Assembly: GCF_900111305.1 (NCBI RefSeq)
Contig: NZ_FOGS01000002.1
Coordinates: forward strand, 372,001-436,000
Source: Vreelandella subterranea
GTDB taxonomy: Bacteria; Pseudomonadota; Gammaproteobacteria; Pseudomonadales; Halomonadaceae
Reading direction: 5' to 3'
Length of the DNA stretch: 64,000 bases
The notes below the pieces were generated by a model that worked only from the letters and a program-made list of their open reading frames with translations, was not told where the DNA came from and searched no databases. Positions within the stretch are counted from its first letter, which is position 1. Each line of letters starts with the position of its first letter. Positions 1 to 7,497 of this stretch are shown in pieces. Both the position numbers and the translations under genes were made by a program.

Positions 1-615
1 CTCCAAGGTTATGCCTTGTCTTATGATAATGAGCCTATGGCAGCTTATATCTCCTCCTCTTCCGACTACGCCGTCATTGGTACGTTAATCGACTCGCAGG
101 GCAATGCCATTATGGAAAGCCAGCTTCAGGCCCTGGTGCTGGACCCCATGCTGGAAGCTACCTGGAGTGCGTTTGAAAACACTCGTTTTATCTCGGAGGG
201 GAATGATGATGCATCGCATATTGTGTACACGCTAACAGACCCCAACTGCCCCTACTGCAACGCCCTCTGGAAAAATTCGCGCCCGCTCATTGAGCAAGGC
301 GTGTTACAGCTTCGCCACGTGCTGGTCGGCGTGCTATCAGAGGACAGTCTTCGCAAAGCTGCTGCAATCCTTGAATCCGACAATCCGTCCAGCGCTCTCG
401 AAACTCATGAACTGGAATTTCGCAATGGCGGCATAAGGCCGGTGGAGCCGTCGGTGGAGAGTCAAGCGCTTCTTAGAAATCACGCCCAGATCATGCGTGA
501 GGCCGGTGCTACGGGAACGCCGACCAGCTACTACCGTGATGAAGCCGGGAAAGTGCAGCGTATCAATGGCGCAGTGTCGACCGACCAGTTTCGCGAAATA
601 TTGGGCGTTGAATGA
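1..615 (+). CDS. DsbG-like thiol:disulfide interchange protein, 5' end outside window
   Basis: Periplasmic thioredoxin-fold protein of the DsbC/DsbG group, expected to isomerise or reduce disulfides. The frame is open to base 1, and the residues before the TTG at 16 (LQGYAL) still align with the second DsbG at 50017-50823, so the gene starts upstream of the window. A CPYC active site follows DPN near residue 80, and the cis-proline loop reads TGTPT near the C-terminus. About 200 residues are visible, covering the linker and the catalytic domain. It heads a thiol-redox cluster (TVP38, TlpA, Lgt, DsbD alpha). DsbG-type function is inferred from the motif and from the paralogue. Confidence 0.85.
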   Translation, partial: LQGYALSYDNEPMAAYISSSSDYAVIGTLIDSQGNAIMESQLQALVLDPMLEATWSAFENTRFISEGNDDASHIVYTLTDPNCPYCNALWKNSRPLIEQGVLQLRHVLVGVLSEDSLRKAAAILESDNPSSALETHELEFRNGGIRPVEPSVESQALLRNHAQIMREAGATGTPTSYYRDEAGKVQRINGAVSTDQFREILGVE

Positions 616-640
616 TACACCATAACGGTACAGGGCTGAG

Positions 641-1354
641 ATGCGAGTCTTCCCAATCACAACCACTGAGATGCACATGGCAACCAAGCTTAGCGTAAAG
701 CAAACGCTCTTTTTGGGACTCACTCTATTGATGTGCTTGGCGGCCCTTTATTGGATTCTGATGGAGACCGGCGCCTTGTCGGTCTTGACCGACAAGCAAG
801 CCTTGCGTGAGTGGGTTGATAGGCTAGGCGTCTGGGGGCCATTGGCCATCATCTTTATGATGATGACGGCCATTGTCATGAGCCCGATTCCCAGTGGGCC
901 GATTGCGATGGTGGCTGGTGCGCTTTACGGCCCAGTTTGGGGGACGGCCTATGTCGTTATCGGTGCCGAAGCCGGTGCTCTGCTCGCTTTCTGTATTGCC
1001 CGTTTGCTCGGCTATGAAGTGATGCAACGCTGGCCGCGTACGCGGCCCATCCTCAACTGGCTGGGAAAGGAGCGCTCGCAGACCGGCTTGATGCTCATCG
1101 TTTTTGCATCCCGATTGGTGCCCTTCCTTTCGTTTGATGCCGTCAGCTATGCGGCAGGTATCACCCCCCTGTCCTTCTGGCGCTTTTTGATCGCCACACT
1201 GGCCGGCGTGATCCCCACGGCGTATCTGATCGTCATGTTCGGAGAAGTGCTGATTACCGCCGACTCCCGTGGCCTCACGATCGCGCTGATTCTCATCAGT
1301 GGTATCACACTACTGCCGCTGCTGGCGAAACGCCTATGGTCTAGACGCACTTGA
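641..1354 (+). CDS. TVP38/TMEM64 family membrane protein
   Basis: Integral membrane protein of 237 residues from the DedA-like TVP38/TMEM64 (SNARE-associated) family. An N-terminal membrane segment (about residues 18-45) is followed by the family core: PIPSGPIAMVAGALYGPVWG (about 81-100) and the loop FASRLVPFLSFDAVSYAAG (about 152-170), then two more hydrophobic spans. These proteins are implicated in lipid or small-ion movement, but the substrate is unknown. It lies 25 bases after the DsbG-like gene and shares its strand. In-frame ATGs at 671 and 677 are alternative starts; the ribosome-binding site is weak at all of them. Confidence 0.8.
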   Translation: MRVFPITTTEMHMATKLSVKQTLFLGLTLLMCLAALYWILMETGALSVLTDKQALREWVDRLGVWGPLAIIFMMMTAIVMSPIPSGPIAMVAGALYGPVWGTAYVVIGAEAGALLAFCIARLLGYEVMQRWPRTRPILNWLGKERSQTGLMLIVFASRLVPFLSFDAVSYAAGITPLSFWRFLIATLAGVIPTAYLIVMFGEVLITADSRGLTIALILISGITLLPLLAKRLWSRRT

Positions 1355-1447
1355 CTGATAGCACATCAATGCTGCTCTGGGGCGGTTATTGCAGGTATTG
1401 GCAATGCGCAGCGGAAACTTACTTCCTACCACTTATGAGGGGCAGAC

Positions 1448-1975
1448 GTGAAATCGCGAATATTGCTGTTTTTACCCCTATTGGGTTTTTTGGGCTTGAG
1501 CTTTTTCTTTTATCAGGGCTTATCAATGGATCCTAGCGCTCGTGATTCCCCCCTACTGGCTCAGCCGTTTCCGACCTTCAACCTGACGACGCTGGAAAAC
1601 CCTTCGCGGCGCGTTAATGAATCCCTTTTTGAAGGTCAGGTGACATTGGTCAACGTATGGGGAGAGTGGTGCCCGACCTGCAAGCATGAAATGCCGCAGT
1701 TATTGGACCTGGTCACGCGAGGCGTCCGCTTGGTTGGCATCAATTACAAAGATACCCAGGCAAAGGGACTCGAGTTTCTTGAAGAGTTTGGGAACCCTTT
1801 TGAAGTCAATATCTTCGATCCAGAGGGTAACCTAGGTTTTGAGCTGGGTGTTTATGGCGCGCCGGAAAGCTTCGTGGTCGATACCGAAGGTACTATCCGT
1901 TACAAACACACGGGTTACATCACTCCCGAGGATGTTGAGCGAGTCATACAAGAAATCGAGAAGTGGCAACGATAA
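1448..1975 (+). CDS. TlpA/DsbE (CcmG)-type membrane-anchored thioredoxin
   Basis: Thiol:disulfide oxidoreductase of 175 residues with an uncleaved N-terminal anchor (about residues 4-24) and a periplasmic thioredoxin fold. The active site is WCPTC after VNVWGE, and the GAPES loop near residue 137 supplies the cis-proline. CcmG/DsbE proteins reduce apocytochrome c or other periplasmic cysteines using electrons from DsbD or CcdA. A GTG start at 1448 is chosen because AGGGG sits just upstream. In this locus both halves of a DsbD-like electron source (the alpha domain at 2849 and CcdA at 5802) are present, which fits a reductive role. Confidence 0.85.
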   Translation: MKSRILLFLPLLGFLGLSFFFYQGLSMDPSARDSPLLAQPFPTFNLTTLENPSRRVNESLFEGQVTLVNVWGEWCPTCKHEMPQLLDLVTRGVRLVGINYKDTQAKGLEFLEEFGNPFEVNIFDPEGNLGFELGVYGAPESFVVDTEGTIRYKHTGYITPEDVERVIQEIEKWQR

Positions 1976-2039
1976 ACAGCCTAGCAAGATGCATTTTTGC
2001 TGAAGACACATCAACTGTTATGACCATTTAAGGAAGACT

Positions 2040-2852
2040 ATGCTGCAATATCCTCAAATCGATCCGATTGCCATCGCCATAGGCCCTCTTCAGATCCACT
2101 GGTATGGCTTGATGTATGTCATCGGGCTAGTTGCCGCCTGGTGGTTGGGTCGGCGTCGCGCCCACCGACTCGGCCTAAGCCATGATGATATGGGCGACCT
2201 GATCTTCTATGGGGCTATCGGCATCATCGTTGGCGGCCGCCTGGGCTATGCGCTGTTTTACGGGCTCGAACAGCTGCAGGCCAACCCCCTTTGGTTATTA
2301 AAAATCTGGGAAGGAGGCATGAGTTTTCATGGCGGCCTTACCGGTGTATTAGTGGCTGCCTGGCTGTTTGCTCGCAAACATCAACTGGCTTTTATACAAC
2401 TGACCGACTTTATTGCTCCGTTAGTCCCCATCGGCCTGGGGGCGGGTCGCCTCGGAAACTTCATCAATCACGAGTTACCGGGGCGTATCAGCGACGTTCC
2501 GTGGGCCATGGTATTCCCTCCCATGATGGGGCTCGGCTCAGAGCCACGCCATCCCTCGGCGCTTTACGAGTTCGCTCTTGAAGGCATCGTGTTGTTTGCC
2601 GTGCTGTGGTGGCTATCGCGCCGGCCGCGCCATAGGGGGCTGATTTCGGGGCTTTTCCTGCTTCTGTACGGAGCCTTCCGCTTTACGGTGGAGTTCGCAC
2701 GCCTCCCGGACCCACAGCTGGGGTTCATTGCCTTTGGCTGGTTGACCATGGGGCAGCTATTGACACTACCGATGCTCATCGCAGGCTTTGCCCTGGTCGC
2801 CTGGTCCAGACGCCAGCCAGTAGATAAGCCAAAGGCTGCGTTAAACTCATGA
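2040..2852 (+). CDS. lgt: Prolipoprotein diacylglyceryl transferase
   Basis: Inner-membrane enzyme that transfers diacylglycerol from phosphatidylglycerol to the lipobox cysteine of prolipoproteins. The 270 residues show the Lgt features: [12 protein letters not shown] near the N-terminus, [19 protein letters not shown] and the signature [16 protein letters not shown] (about residues 136-151), with seven hydrophobic spans. AAGGAAG lies six bases before the ATG. Position inside an accessory thiol/metal cluster suggests it is an extra copy beside the housekeeping lgt, but no second copy can be seen here. Its stop overlaps the start of the DsbD alpha gene (ATGA). Confidence 0.93.
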   Translation: MLQYPQIDPIAIAIGPLQIHWYGLMYVIGLVAAWWLGRRRAHRLGLSHDDMGDLIFYGAIGIIVGGRLGYALFYGLEQLQANPLWLLKIWEGGMSFHGGLTGVLVAAWLFARKHQLAFIQLTDFIAPLVPIGLGAGRLGNFINHELPGRISDVPWAMVFPPMMGLGSEPRHPSALYEFALEGIVLFAVLWWLSRRPRHRGLISGLFLLLYGAFRFTVEFARLPDPQLGFIAFGWLTMGQLLTLPMLIAGFALVAWSRRQPVDKPKAALNS

Positions 2853-3367
2853 ACCCAATTGTCGCTTTTCTAACGATGGCACTCTTTATCGTCACACCGG
2901 TAGCCGCACGTGAAGACATGTCTTTGGTGGGTGACAACAGCTCACCCTTTAGCAGTACGACCCAACGTGACTACCTACCGGCTAAAGAAGCCTTTCGAAC
3001 CACTGCCTGGCGGGACGATGACCGGATTTATATCGGCTTCACTGTCGCCGAAAATTATTACCTTCATCGGCATCAGTTCGCGCTTGAGAGCCTTTCTCCC
3101 GGTGTCAGTTTCGGTGAGCTGGCGTTGCCTCCTGGTGTACTCATGATGCACGCCTCGCTAGGTGAAATTTATGTTTTTTACGACCAAGTAGTGGTCAGCG
3201 CGCCCATTGAGAGCAACGCCGCCGACAATGTGTTATTGGCAATTGAGATGACGTTTCAAGGCTGTTCTGATCAGGGGCTTTGCTATCCACCTGAAAGAGT
3301 TGAGCTAAACGCACAACACGGCTCGACACCCGCAATATTTGCTCCCACCTCACCAGAAACACCATAA
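2849..3367 (+). CDS. Free-standing DsbD N-terminal (alpha) domain protein
   Basis: Secreted periplasmic protein of 172 residues matching only the N-terminal domain of DsbD. A signal peptide ends near residue 20 (VAAREDM). The immunoglobulin-like domain carries the paired cysteines in [10 protein letters not shown] (about residues 146-155), which in DsbD shuttle electrons to DsbC, DsbG or CcmG. There is no membrane beta domain or gamma thioredoxin; these functions may be supplied by CcdA (5802-6545) and the TlpA-like protein (4841-5389). Translationally coupled to lgt by a four-base overlap. No terminator follows before the convergent merR gene. Confidence 0.85.
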   Translation: MNPIVAFLTMALFIVTPVAAREDMSLVGDNSSPFSSTTQRDYLPAKEAFRTTAWRDDDRIYIGFTVAENYYLHRHQFALESLSPGVSFGELALPPGVLMMHASLGEIYVFYDQVVVSAPIESNAADNVLLAIEMTFQGCSDQGLCYPPERVELNAQHGSTPAIFAPTSPETP

Positions 3368-3406
3368 GGGGACGCAAATGGACCCTATTGATTATAGTTA
3401 AGATAT

Positions 3407-3796
3407 CTAATCATCAGTCCCCAGCGATTGGATCAACTCCTTCAAGCTGGGGCTTTCTGTCATTGTGTCTTGATTCATGCTGTCCAGCCATTGCGCTATT
3501 ATATGGAACTCTTGAGCCCGCAAGTGAAGTCGTTGCCGCTGAGAGGTCAGTGGTACTGGCTCAATAAACTCTACAGTGTCTTGATCCGCCCAAGATAATA
3601 TTTGCTTGATCTCTGGAAGGCTCACACCCAGTGAACGCAGACAGTCGATGAAACGTAAGCGACCTAGGGATTCCGTTTCGAAAAGTTGGTAGCCATTGTG
3701 CGGATTACGGCGCGGTTGTAGCAGCCCCTCTCTTGTGTAGTGACGAACTGTTTCTGCCGTTACGCCGCCAGCCCGAGCCAGCTCGATGACTCGCAT
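3407..3796 (-). CDS. MerR-family transcriptional regulator
   Basis: DNA-binding regulator of 129 residues. The N-terminal winged helix (about residues 1-70: ELARAGGVTAETVRHYTREG, then the RFIDCLRSLG segment) is clearly MerR-type, followed by a dimerisation helix. The only cysteine I see is Cys52 in the DNA-binding domain. The conserved cysteine near residue 77 and the C-terminal cysteine pair of CueR, ZntR, CadR or PbrR are absent, so the usual soft-metal site is missing and the ligand cannot be named. A MerR-type promoter lies immediately upstream on the same strand, so autoregulation is likely. An almost identical promoter precedes the Spy-like gene at 24364. Confidence 0.9.
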   Translation of the reverse strand: MRVIELARAGGVTAETVRHYTREGLLQPRRNPHNGYQLFETESLGRLRFIDCLRSLGVSLPEIKQILSWADQDTVEFIEPVPLTSQRQRLHLRAQEFHIIAQWLDSMNQDTMTESPSLKELIQSLGTDD

Positions 3797-3826
3797 AATC
3801 TTGTCCTCTCTTGATCACTTTGTTTC

Positions 3827-3858
3827 AGCCTACAACCGTAAGGTTGCCCATAGGTCAA
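3827..3858 (-). promoter_or_regulatory. MerR-type promoter of merR
   Basis: On the minus strand: -35 TTGACC (3853-3858), a 20-base spacer containing the dyad CAACC-TTAC-GGTTG, and -10 TAGGCT (3827-3832). A long 19-20 base spacer carrying a dyad is the hallmark of promoters that MerR proteins untwist. It drives the regulator gene that starts 31 bases downstream. The same arrangement recurs at 24450-24481. Confidence 0.75.
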
Positions 3859-3923
3859 GAAAGCAATTTCGCCGCTGAATGGGGCATATCAGCTTCAGAT
3901 GCGCTGAAATTTAAAATAAGGGC

Positions 3924-3954
3924 TTGACCTTAAAGCCAACTTTAAAGCTATCGT
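3924..3954 (+). promoter_or_regulatory. Candidate MerR-type promoter of the Met-rich peptide gene
   Basis: Plus strand: -35 TTGACC (3924-3929), a 19-base spacer with the dyad TTAAAG-CCAA-CTTTAA (3930-3945), and a weak -10 TATCGT (3949-3954), about 90 bases before the start at 4044. The dyad differs from the one in the merR promoter, so the same regulator may bind here with lower affinity, or a different MerR protein may act. Confidence 0.5.
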
Positions 3955-4043
3955 CAAAGAGCAATTTTTCATTTGTTAAAAATTGCGTCCAACCTTGTCA
4001 CTTACCGACGTGGCAGAGTGATTCACATTGATAGGAGAGTGTC

Positions 4044-4286
4044 ATGCGTAAACGTAATACTGCGATCCTGTTTACCGCCGTTATCGTTGCCAGTAGCTTC
4101 GGAGCTGGCTCGCTTCTTGCCCAAGAAGATAATCAGCAGGAGGTGATGGAAGGCAATGACATGCATAGCAAAATGATGCAAGAAGGCGGCATGCACGACA
4201 TGATGGGCGATATGAGCGCCATGATGGAAAAATGTAACGCCATGATGGAAAACATGCAGCAAGGACATGAGAAAGACGACGCTTAA
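4044..4286 (+). CDS. Small secreted Met/His-rich protein
   Basis: An 80-residue protein with a signal peptide (about residues 1-26, ending SLLAQ) and a mature part very rich in Met, His and acidic residues (MHSKMM, MHDMMGDMSAMMEK), plus one cysteine. Such compositions are typical of periplasmic copper or silver binding peptides; direct function is unknown. GGAGAG lies seven bases before the ATG. It has its own candidate MerR-type promoter and is followed by an intrinsic terminator, so it forms a single-gene unit next to the DUF411 gene. Confidence 0.75.
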   Translation: MRKRNTAILFTAVIVASSFGAGSLLAQEDNQQEVMEGNDMHSKMMQEGGMHDMMGDMSAMMEKCNAMMENMQQGHEKDDA

Positions 4287-4301
4287 AGCGACTCGCAAGG
4301 G

Positions 4302-4326
4302 TTGCTTGTTCGCAAGCAATCTTTTT
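4302..4326 (+). terminator. Intrinsic terminator after the Met-rich peptide gene
   Basis: Perfect stem TTGCTTG / CAAGCAA with a TTCG loop, followed by TC and five T, 16 bases after the stop codon. Confidence 0.8.
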
Positions 4327-4385
4327 CTTGTGCAGGTAGCGTCAACCAGACCTCCTACCCTGTTAACTAACCGGATACTCAAAAT

Positions 4386-4826
4386 ATGAAACTTTGGAAA
4401 GCGCTAGCCATTACGTCTTTACTGGCTTTTCCCGTATCGGGATTGGCGGCTGATATATCAGCGACCCTCTACAAAAATCCTAATTGCGGGTGTTGTGCCG
4501 AATATGCCAAGTATTTGGAACAAAATGGCTTCAACGTGGAGACGGTCGACACCCATGACCTTGTTGAAATGAAAGCCGAGTATAATGTCCCTGAAGAACT
4601 GCATGGTTGCCATACCACTGTCGTAGGAGACTATCTCTTCGAAGGACATGTACCTGTTGAGAGCGTGACCCAAGTGCTTGATGACCAGCCCTCTATCATT
4701 GGGTTGAGCGTGCCGGGGATGCCGCTTGGCTCACCGGGCATGTCGGGAGAAAAACGCGGCCCGCTGGAGGTCTATGCCATAGCCTCGCAACCGACCGATA
4801 GCCCCGACATTTACGCGACTCACTAA
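4386..4826 (+). CDS. DUF411 periplasmic metal-binding protein
   Basis: Exported protein of 146 residues. A signal peptide ends near residue 22 (GLAAD). The mature part has the DUF411 hallmarks: YKNPNCGCC near residues 29-37, a lone-helix segment, and GCHTTVV near residues 74-80, then GHVPVE and a Gly/Pro/Met-rich stretch (VPGMPLGSPGM). The family is repeatedly found beside copper-resistance genes, and the cysteines and histidine are probable metal ligands. It starts the gene run DUF411, TlpA, membrane protein, CcdA, propeller protein, cytochrome c, all on the plus strand with short gaps. Confidence 0.88.
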   Translation: MKLWKALAITSLLAFPVSGLAADISATLYKNPNCGCCAEYAKYLEQNGFNVETVDTHDLVEMKAEYNVPEELHGCHTTVVGDYLFEGHVPVESVTQVLDDQPSIIGLSVPGMPLGSPGMSGEKRGPLEVYAIASQPTDSPDIYATH

Positions 4827-4840
4827 GGGATAGTGTGGCG

Positions 4841-5389
4841 ATGAAACTACCCATCCTGGCAGGACATCTCGTAGCCGTATTTCTGACGACTGCCACACCC
4901 CTTGCCATGGCCGCCCCGTCAGAAAGCTCAGGGCCACAAGGGTTTCTTATTTGGGCCCAGCCCAAAGAGGTTTCAGAAATACATTTCGAGGATAGCGACG
5001 GCGCCCCTTTAACGTTGGCTGAGTTTGAAGGAAAACTGATTCTACTCAACATCTGGGCAACGTGGTGTGGGCCTTGTCGAGAGGAAATGCCCACTTTAGA
5101 TGCCCTCCAGGCTGAGCTTGTCAGCGATAATTTTGAAGTGGTCGCCTTATCGATCGACCGTAAGGGGATCGAGATTGTTAATGAATTTTATCAAGAGATC
5201 GGCATTGAGCATCTGGCTCCCTATATAGATAAAACCGGGATGGCTAGTGCAGATCTTGGGGCTATCGGTATTCCTACAACGCTTCTACTTGACCGCCAAG
5301 GCAAAGAAATTGGGCGCCTCGTGGGGGAAGCCGAGTGGAACACTCAAGACATGATCAACTTTCTTACTGAAATGATTGCAACCAGATAA
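4841..5389 (+). CDS. TlpA-family periplasmic thioredoxin
   Basis: About 182 residues: signal peptide (about residues 1-24), then a TlpA/ResA-type thioredoxin fold with active site WCGPC in NIWATWCGPCREEMP and the IGIPTT cis-proline loop. It probably receives electrons from CcdA (5802-6545) and reduces cysteines of exported partners. ATG at 4841 is preferred because AAGGGA lies ten bases upstream; a GTG two codons earlier is possible. Paralogous in role to the TlpA/DsbE-like gene at 1448. Confidence 0.87.
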   Translation: MKLPILAGHLVAVFLTTATPLAMAAPSESSGPQGFLIWAQPKEVSEIHFEDSDGAPLTLAEFEGKLILLNIWATWCGPCREEMPTLDALQAELVSDNFEVVALSIDRKGIEIVNEFYQEIGIEHLAPYIDKTGMASADLGAIGIPTTLLLDRQGKEIGRLVGEAEWNTQDMINFLTEMIATR

Positions 5390-5401
5390 TGAGGTAGCAC
5401 C

Positions 5402-5785
5402 ATGAGTTGTTGTGACGACAAAACCCAACAGAGCAAACAAAAATCGGGGTTACAAGGCCTGTTGACAGGTCCACGTGGCCTGATGTTGTTGGGTGGTGTG
5501 GCAGTGGCTGGCGGCCTTGCTTTTGGCTGGGATAACCTGGTCATGCTCGGCATCGCGCCTATTCTATTGAGCCTATTGCCATGTCTTATTATGTGCGGAT
5601 TAGGCCTATGCATGATGAAGTGTAAAGACAAAAAAGGTGAAGCTACCGAACAAAGCGACGCTACCAATGTTCAGGCCCGGTTAGAAGACGCTTCTGAAGT
5701 GAATGCCGGCACAGCGCCCAACACTCGCCAGATAGTAGATCAAAGCGAGTCAATCAAGCAGTCCTCATCAAAACTCCAAGCCTAG
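5402..5785 (+). CDS. Cys-rich small membrane protein of unknown function
   Basis: Protein of 127 residues not recognised by name. It starts with a CC motif (MSCCDDK), has two hydrophobic spans (about residues 27-45 and 49-72) with further cysteines in PCLIMCGLGLCMMKCK, and ends in a polar, low-complexity tail. The cysteine placement at the membrane edge suggests metal or thiol chemistry. It lies 12 bases after the TlpA gene and 16 bases before ccdA, so it is almost certainly co-transcribed. Function not assigned. Confidence 0.65.
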   Translation: MSCCDDKTQQSKQKSGLQGLLTGPRGLMLLGGVAVAGGLAFGWDNLVMLGIAPILLSLLPCLIMCGLGLCMMKCKDKKGEATEQSDATNVQARLEDASEVNAGTAPNTRQIVDQSESIKQSSSKLQA

Positions 5786-5801
5786 CCATGGGTAAAGGAT
5801 A

Positions 5802-6545
5802 ATGCTTGAAGTAGCCAATATAGGACTGGTCACTGCCTTTCTGGCAGGCCTGATCTCGTTCATTTCGCCCTGTGTTTTGCCACTTGTGCCCGGCTATCTT
5901 TCTTTCATGACCGGCCGCTCGCTCGGGCAGTTACAGGAGGCGGATAGACGAGAGCGTCTCCGGGTGCTAACTCAGTCGATATGGTTCGTGCTCGGTTTTT
6001 CAACCGTTTTTTTGATGCTGGGAGCCAGTGCCACCGCCATTGGTCGTCTACTGTTGGTGTATCGCCAAGAGGCAAACCTGATCGGTGGCGTTATCGTTAT
6101 CCTGTTTGGCGCCTTCATGACCGGGCTCATGCCATGGCGCTGGTTTCAGCAAGAATGTCGGTTTATGGGCCGACTGAAAGACGTCGGCGGGAGCCGCAGT
6201 GCGGCTTACCTACTTGGTTTAGCGTTTGCATTTGGCTGGACTCCCTGCATTGGCCCGATCCTGGGTGCCATTCTTACTGTCAGCGCGTCCACGGCCAACG
6301 TCTGGAGCGGCATGGTGTTGCTCGGTGTTTATTCTCTGGGTTTAGGCGTGCCCTTCATGCTGAGTGCTATTTCGCTTGATCGCTTCATAAAGCACCAGAA
6401 ATTCCTGCGCCGCTGGGGGCGTTTTATACATATAGCGGCTGGGTTGATCATGATCCTAATGGGAAGCTTAATGATCACAGGCAAACTATCCGAGCTGTCA
6501 TATTGGTTATTGCGCACCTTCCCTGCCCTAGGCGTTATCGGCTAA
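5802..6545 (+). CDS. ccdA: CcdA-type cytochrome c biogenesis / thiol-reduction membrane protein
   Basis: Polytopic membrane protein of 247 residues related to the DsbD beta domain. It carries the two transmembrane cysteines in FISPCVLPLVPGYLSF (about residues 20-35) and GWTPCIGPILGA (about 145-156), which pass electrons from cytoplasmic thioredoxin to periplasmic acceptors. Six to seven hydrophobic spans are visible. With DsbD alpha (2849) and TlpA-type proteins (1448, 4841) it can rebuild a split DsbD-like relay. GTAAAGGA precedes the ATG. Confidence 0.92.
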   Translation: MLEVANIGLVTAFLAGLISFISPCVLPLVPGYLSFMTGRSLGQLQEADRRERLRVLTQSIWFVLGFSTVFLMLGASATAIGRLLLVYRQEANLIGGVIVILFGAFMTGLMPWRWFQQECRFMGRLKDVGGSRSAAYLLGLAFAFGWTPCIGPILGAILTVSASTANVWSGMVLLGVYSLGLGVPFMLSAISLDRFIKHQKFLRRWGRFIHIAAGLIMILMGSLMITGKLSELSYWLLRTFPALGVIG

Positions 6546-6568
6546 TTATTCTTTAAGGAAATATTGAA

Positions 6569-7198
6569 ATGCGCAACTTCGTAAGGCGTTTCTTGCATGT
6601 CTGTTTACGGGCAGGCTTGGCTGCAGTCAGCTTTGGCTTCGCCAGTACGGCCTTGGCAACCGAAGAAGGGTTACTTTCACTGCATTATGACGTAGCTGGC
6701 AAACGACTGCTTAAGATTGAGGCCAACCAGCTATTCCAGCGTACCGATGAAGGTATGGCTTGGAATGCGATTCCCCTGCCCGAAGACATGGACGAAGGCC
6801 AGTTGCTAGCGGTATCGGTACCCTCCACTGACCCGCAAACGCTCTATATTGCAGGCACCTCAATTGGGGTGCAGCGTAGCACCGATGATGGTGACACCTG
6901 GCAAGAGCTCAGCGCTAACCTACCTAACCGTGAGGTAACTGCGCTAACTGCGCATCGCCGCCAGGGCGAAACACTTTATGCGGTAGTCGCAAACGAAGGC
7001 ATCTACCAAAGCGAAGATGCCGGCAGCGCCTGGAAGAAAATGGACAGCGGCCCTTCACAAAAGGTTAACCGACTCGTCCACTCCGACATGGACGGCAGCA
7101 TGCAGACCGGCTGGCTCTACGCGGTATCGAGCGATGCGGTGCGTCTATCGATGGACTGCTTTTGCGGCTGGAGACCGACCGGAGAACTTGATGCGGGC
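6569..7198 (+). pseudogene. Sortilin/YCF48-like beta-propeller protein, 5' part, split by IS66
   Basis: Exported protein (signal peptide about residues 1-31) built of repeats with Asp-box-like motifs such as STDDGDTWQE and SEDAGSAWKK, typical of BNR/YCF48-type propellers. The reading frame is interrupted after GELDAG by an IS66-family element and resumes in the same frame at 9893 (SIYDVAYK), so removing the element and one copy of the 8-bp target duplication restores a single ORF ending at 10129. Before insertion the gene sat between ccdA and the cytochrome c gene. The intact role is unknown; it may be a docking or maturation factor. Confidence 0.85.
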
Positions 7199-7219
7199 GT
7201 AAGCGTTCATTCCAGGACG
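7199..7219 (+). repeat. IS66 terminal inverted repeat, left
   Basis: 21 bases starting GTAAGCGTTCATTCC, exactly complementary to the right end at 9864-9884. Target duplication ATGCGGGC abuts at 7191-7198. Confidence 0.95.
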
Positions 7220-7227
7220 TAGTTGAC

Positions 7228-7497
7228 TTACTTCACGTTGCGGAGAGGCCTTAACAACTCCGGCGAGACCTTGTATTGTTTGGTGCCGTCCTCGGCTAAC
7301 ACGATCACGCTCTTGCGGTTGATCTTGGTGACGATCCCCAGTAACGGTCCTTCCCGGCCCTCGAAGGTCACTTTCAGGCCCACTCGCAACTGGCTCAGCG
7401 CCTGCAGATTTTCCTGGTCCCGCAGCTCATCGATTCGTTGGCAGATGACTCTGTTCAGTTCCAGCAACTGGTCGATGCTCATGTCGTCAATGCGCAT
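7228..7497 (-). CDS. IS66 accessory ORF (unknown)
   Basis: Small 89-residue protein encoded just inside the left end of the IS66 element, overlapping the end of tnpC by 11 bases. It begins MRIDDMSIDQLLELN with a predicted helical N-terminus and a basic KOW/SH3-like C-terminal part (GLKVTFEGREGPLLGIVTKI). Not one of the three core IS66 genes; role in transposition unknown. Its coupling with tnpC argues that it is translated. Confidence 0.6.
   Translation of the reverse strand: MRIDDMSIDQLLELNRVICQRIDELRDQENLQALSQLRVGLKVTFEGREGPLLGIVTKINRKSVIVLAEDGTKQYKVSPELLRPLRNVK

Noticed and set aside
1351-1536. Short frame overlapping the TlpA/DsbE gene start
   Set aside because: No ribosome-binding site and it covers the well-supported gene at 1448 in another frame.
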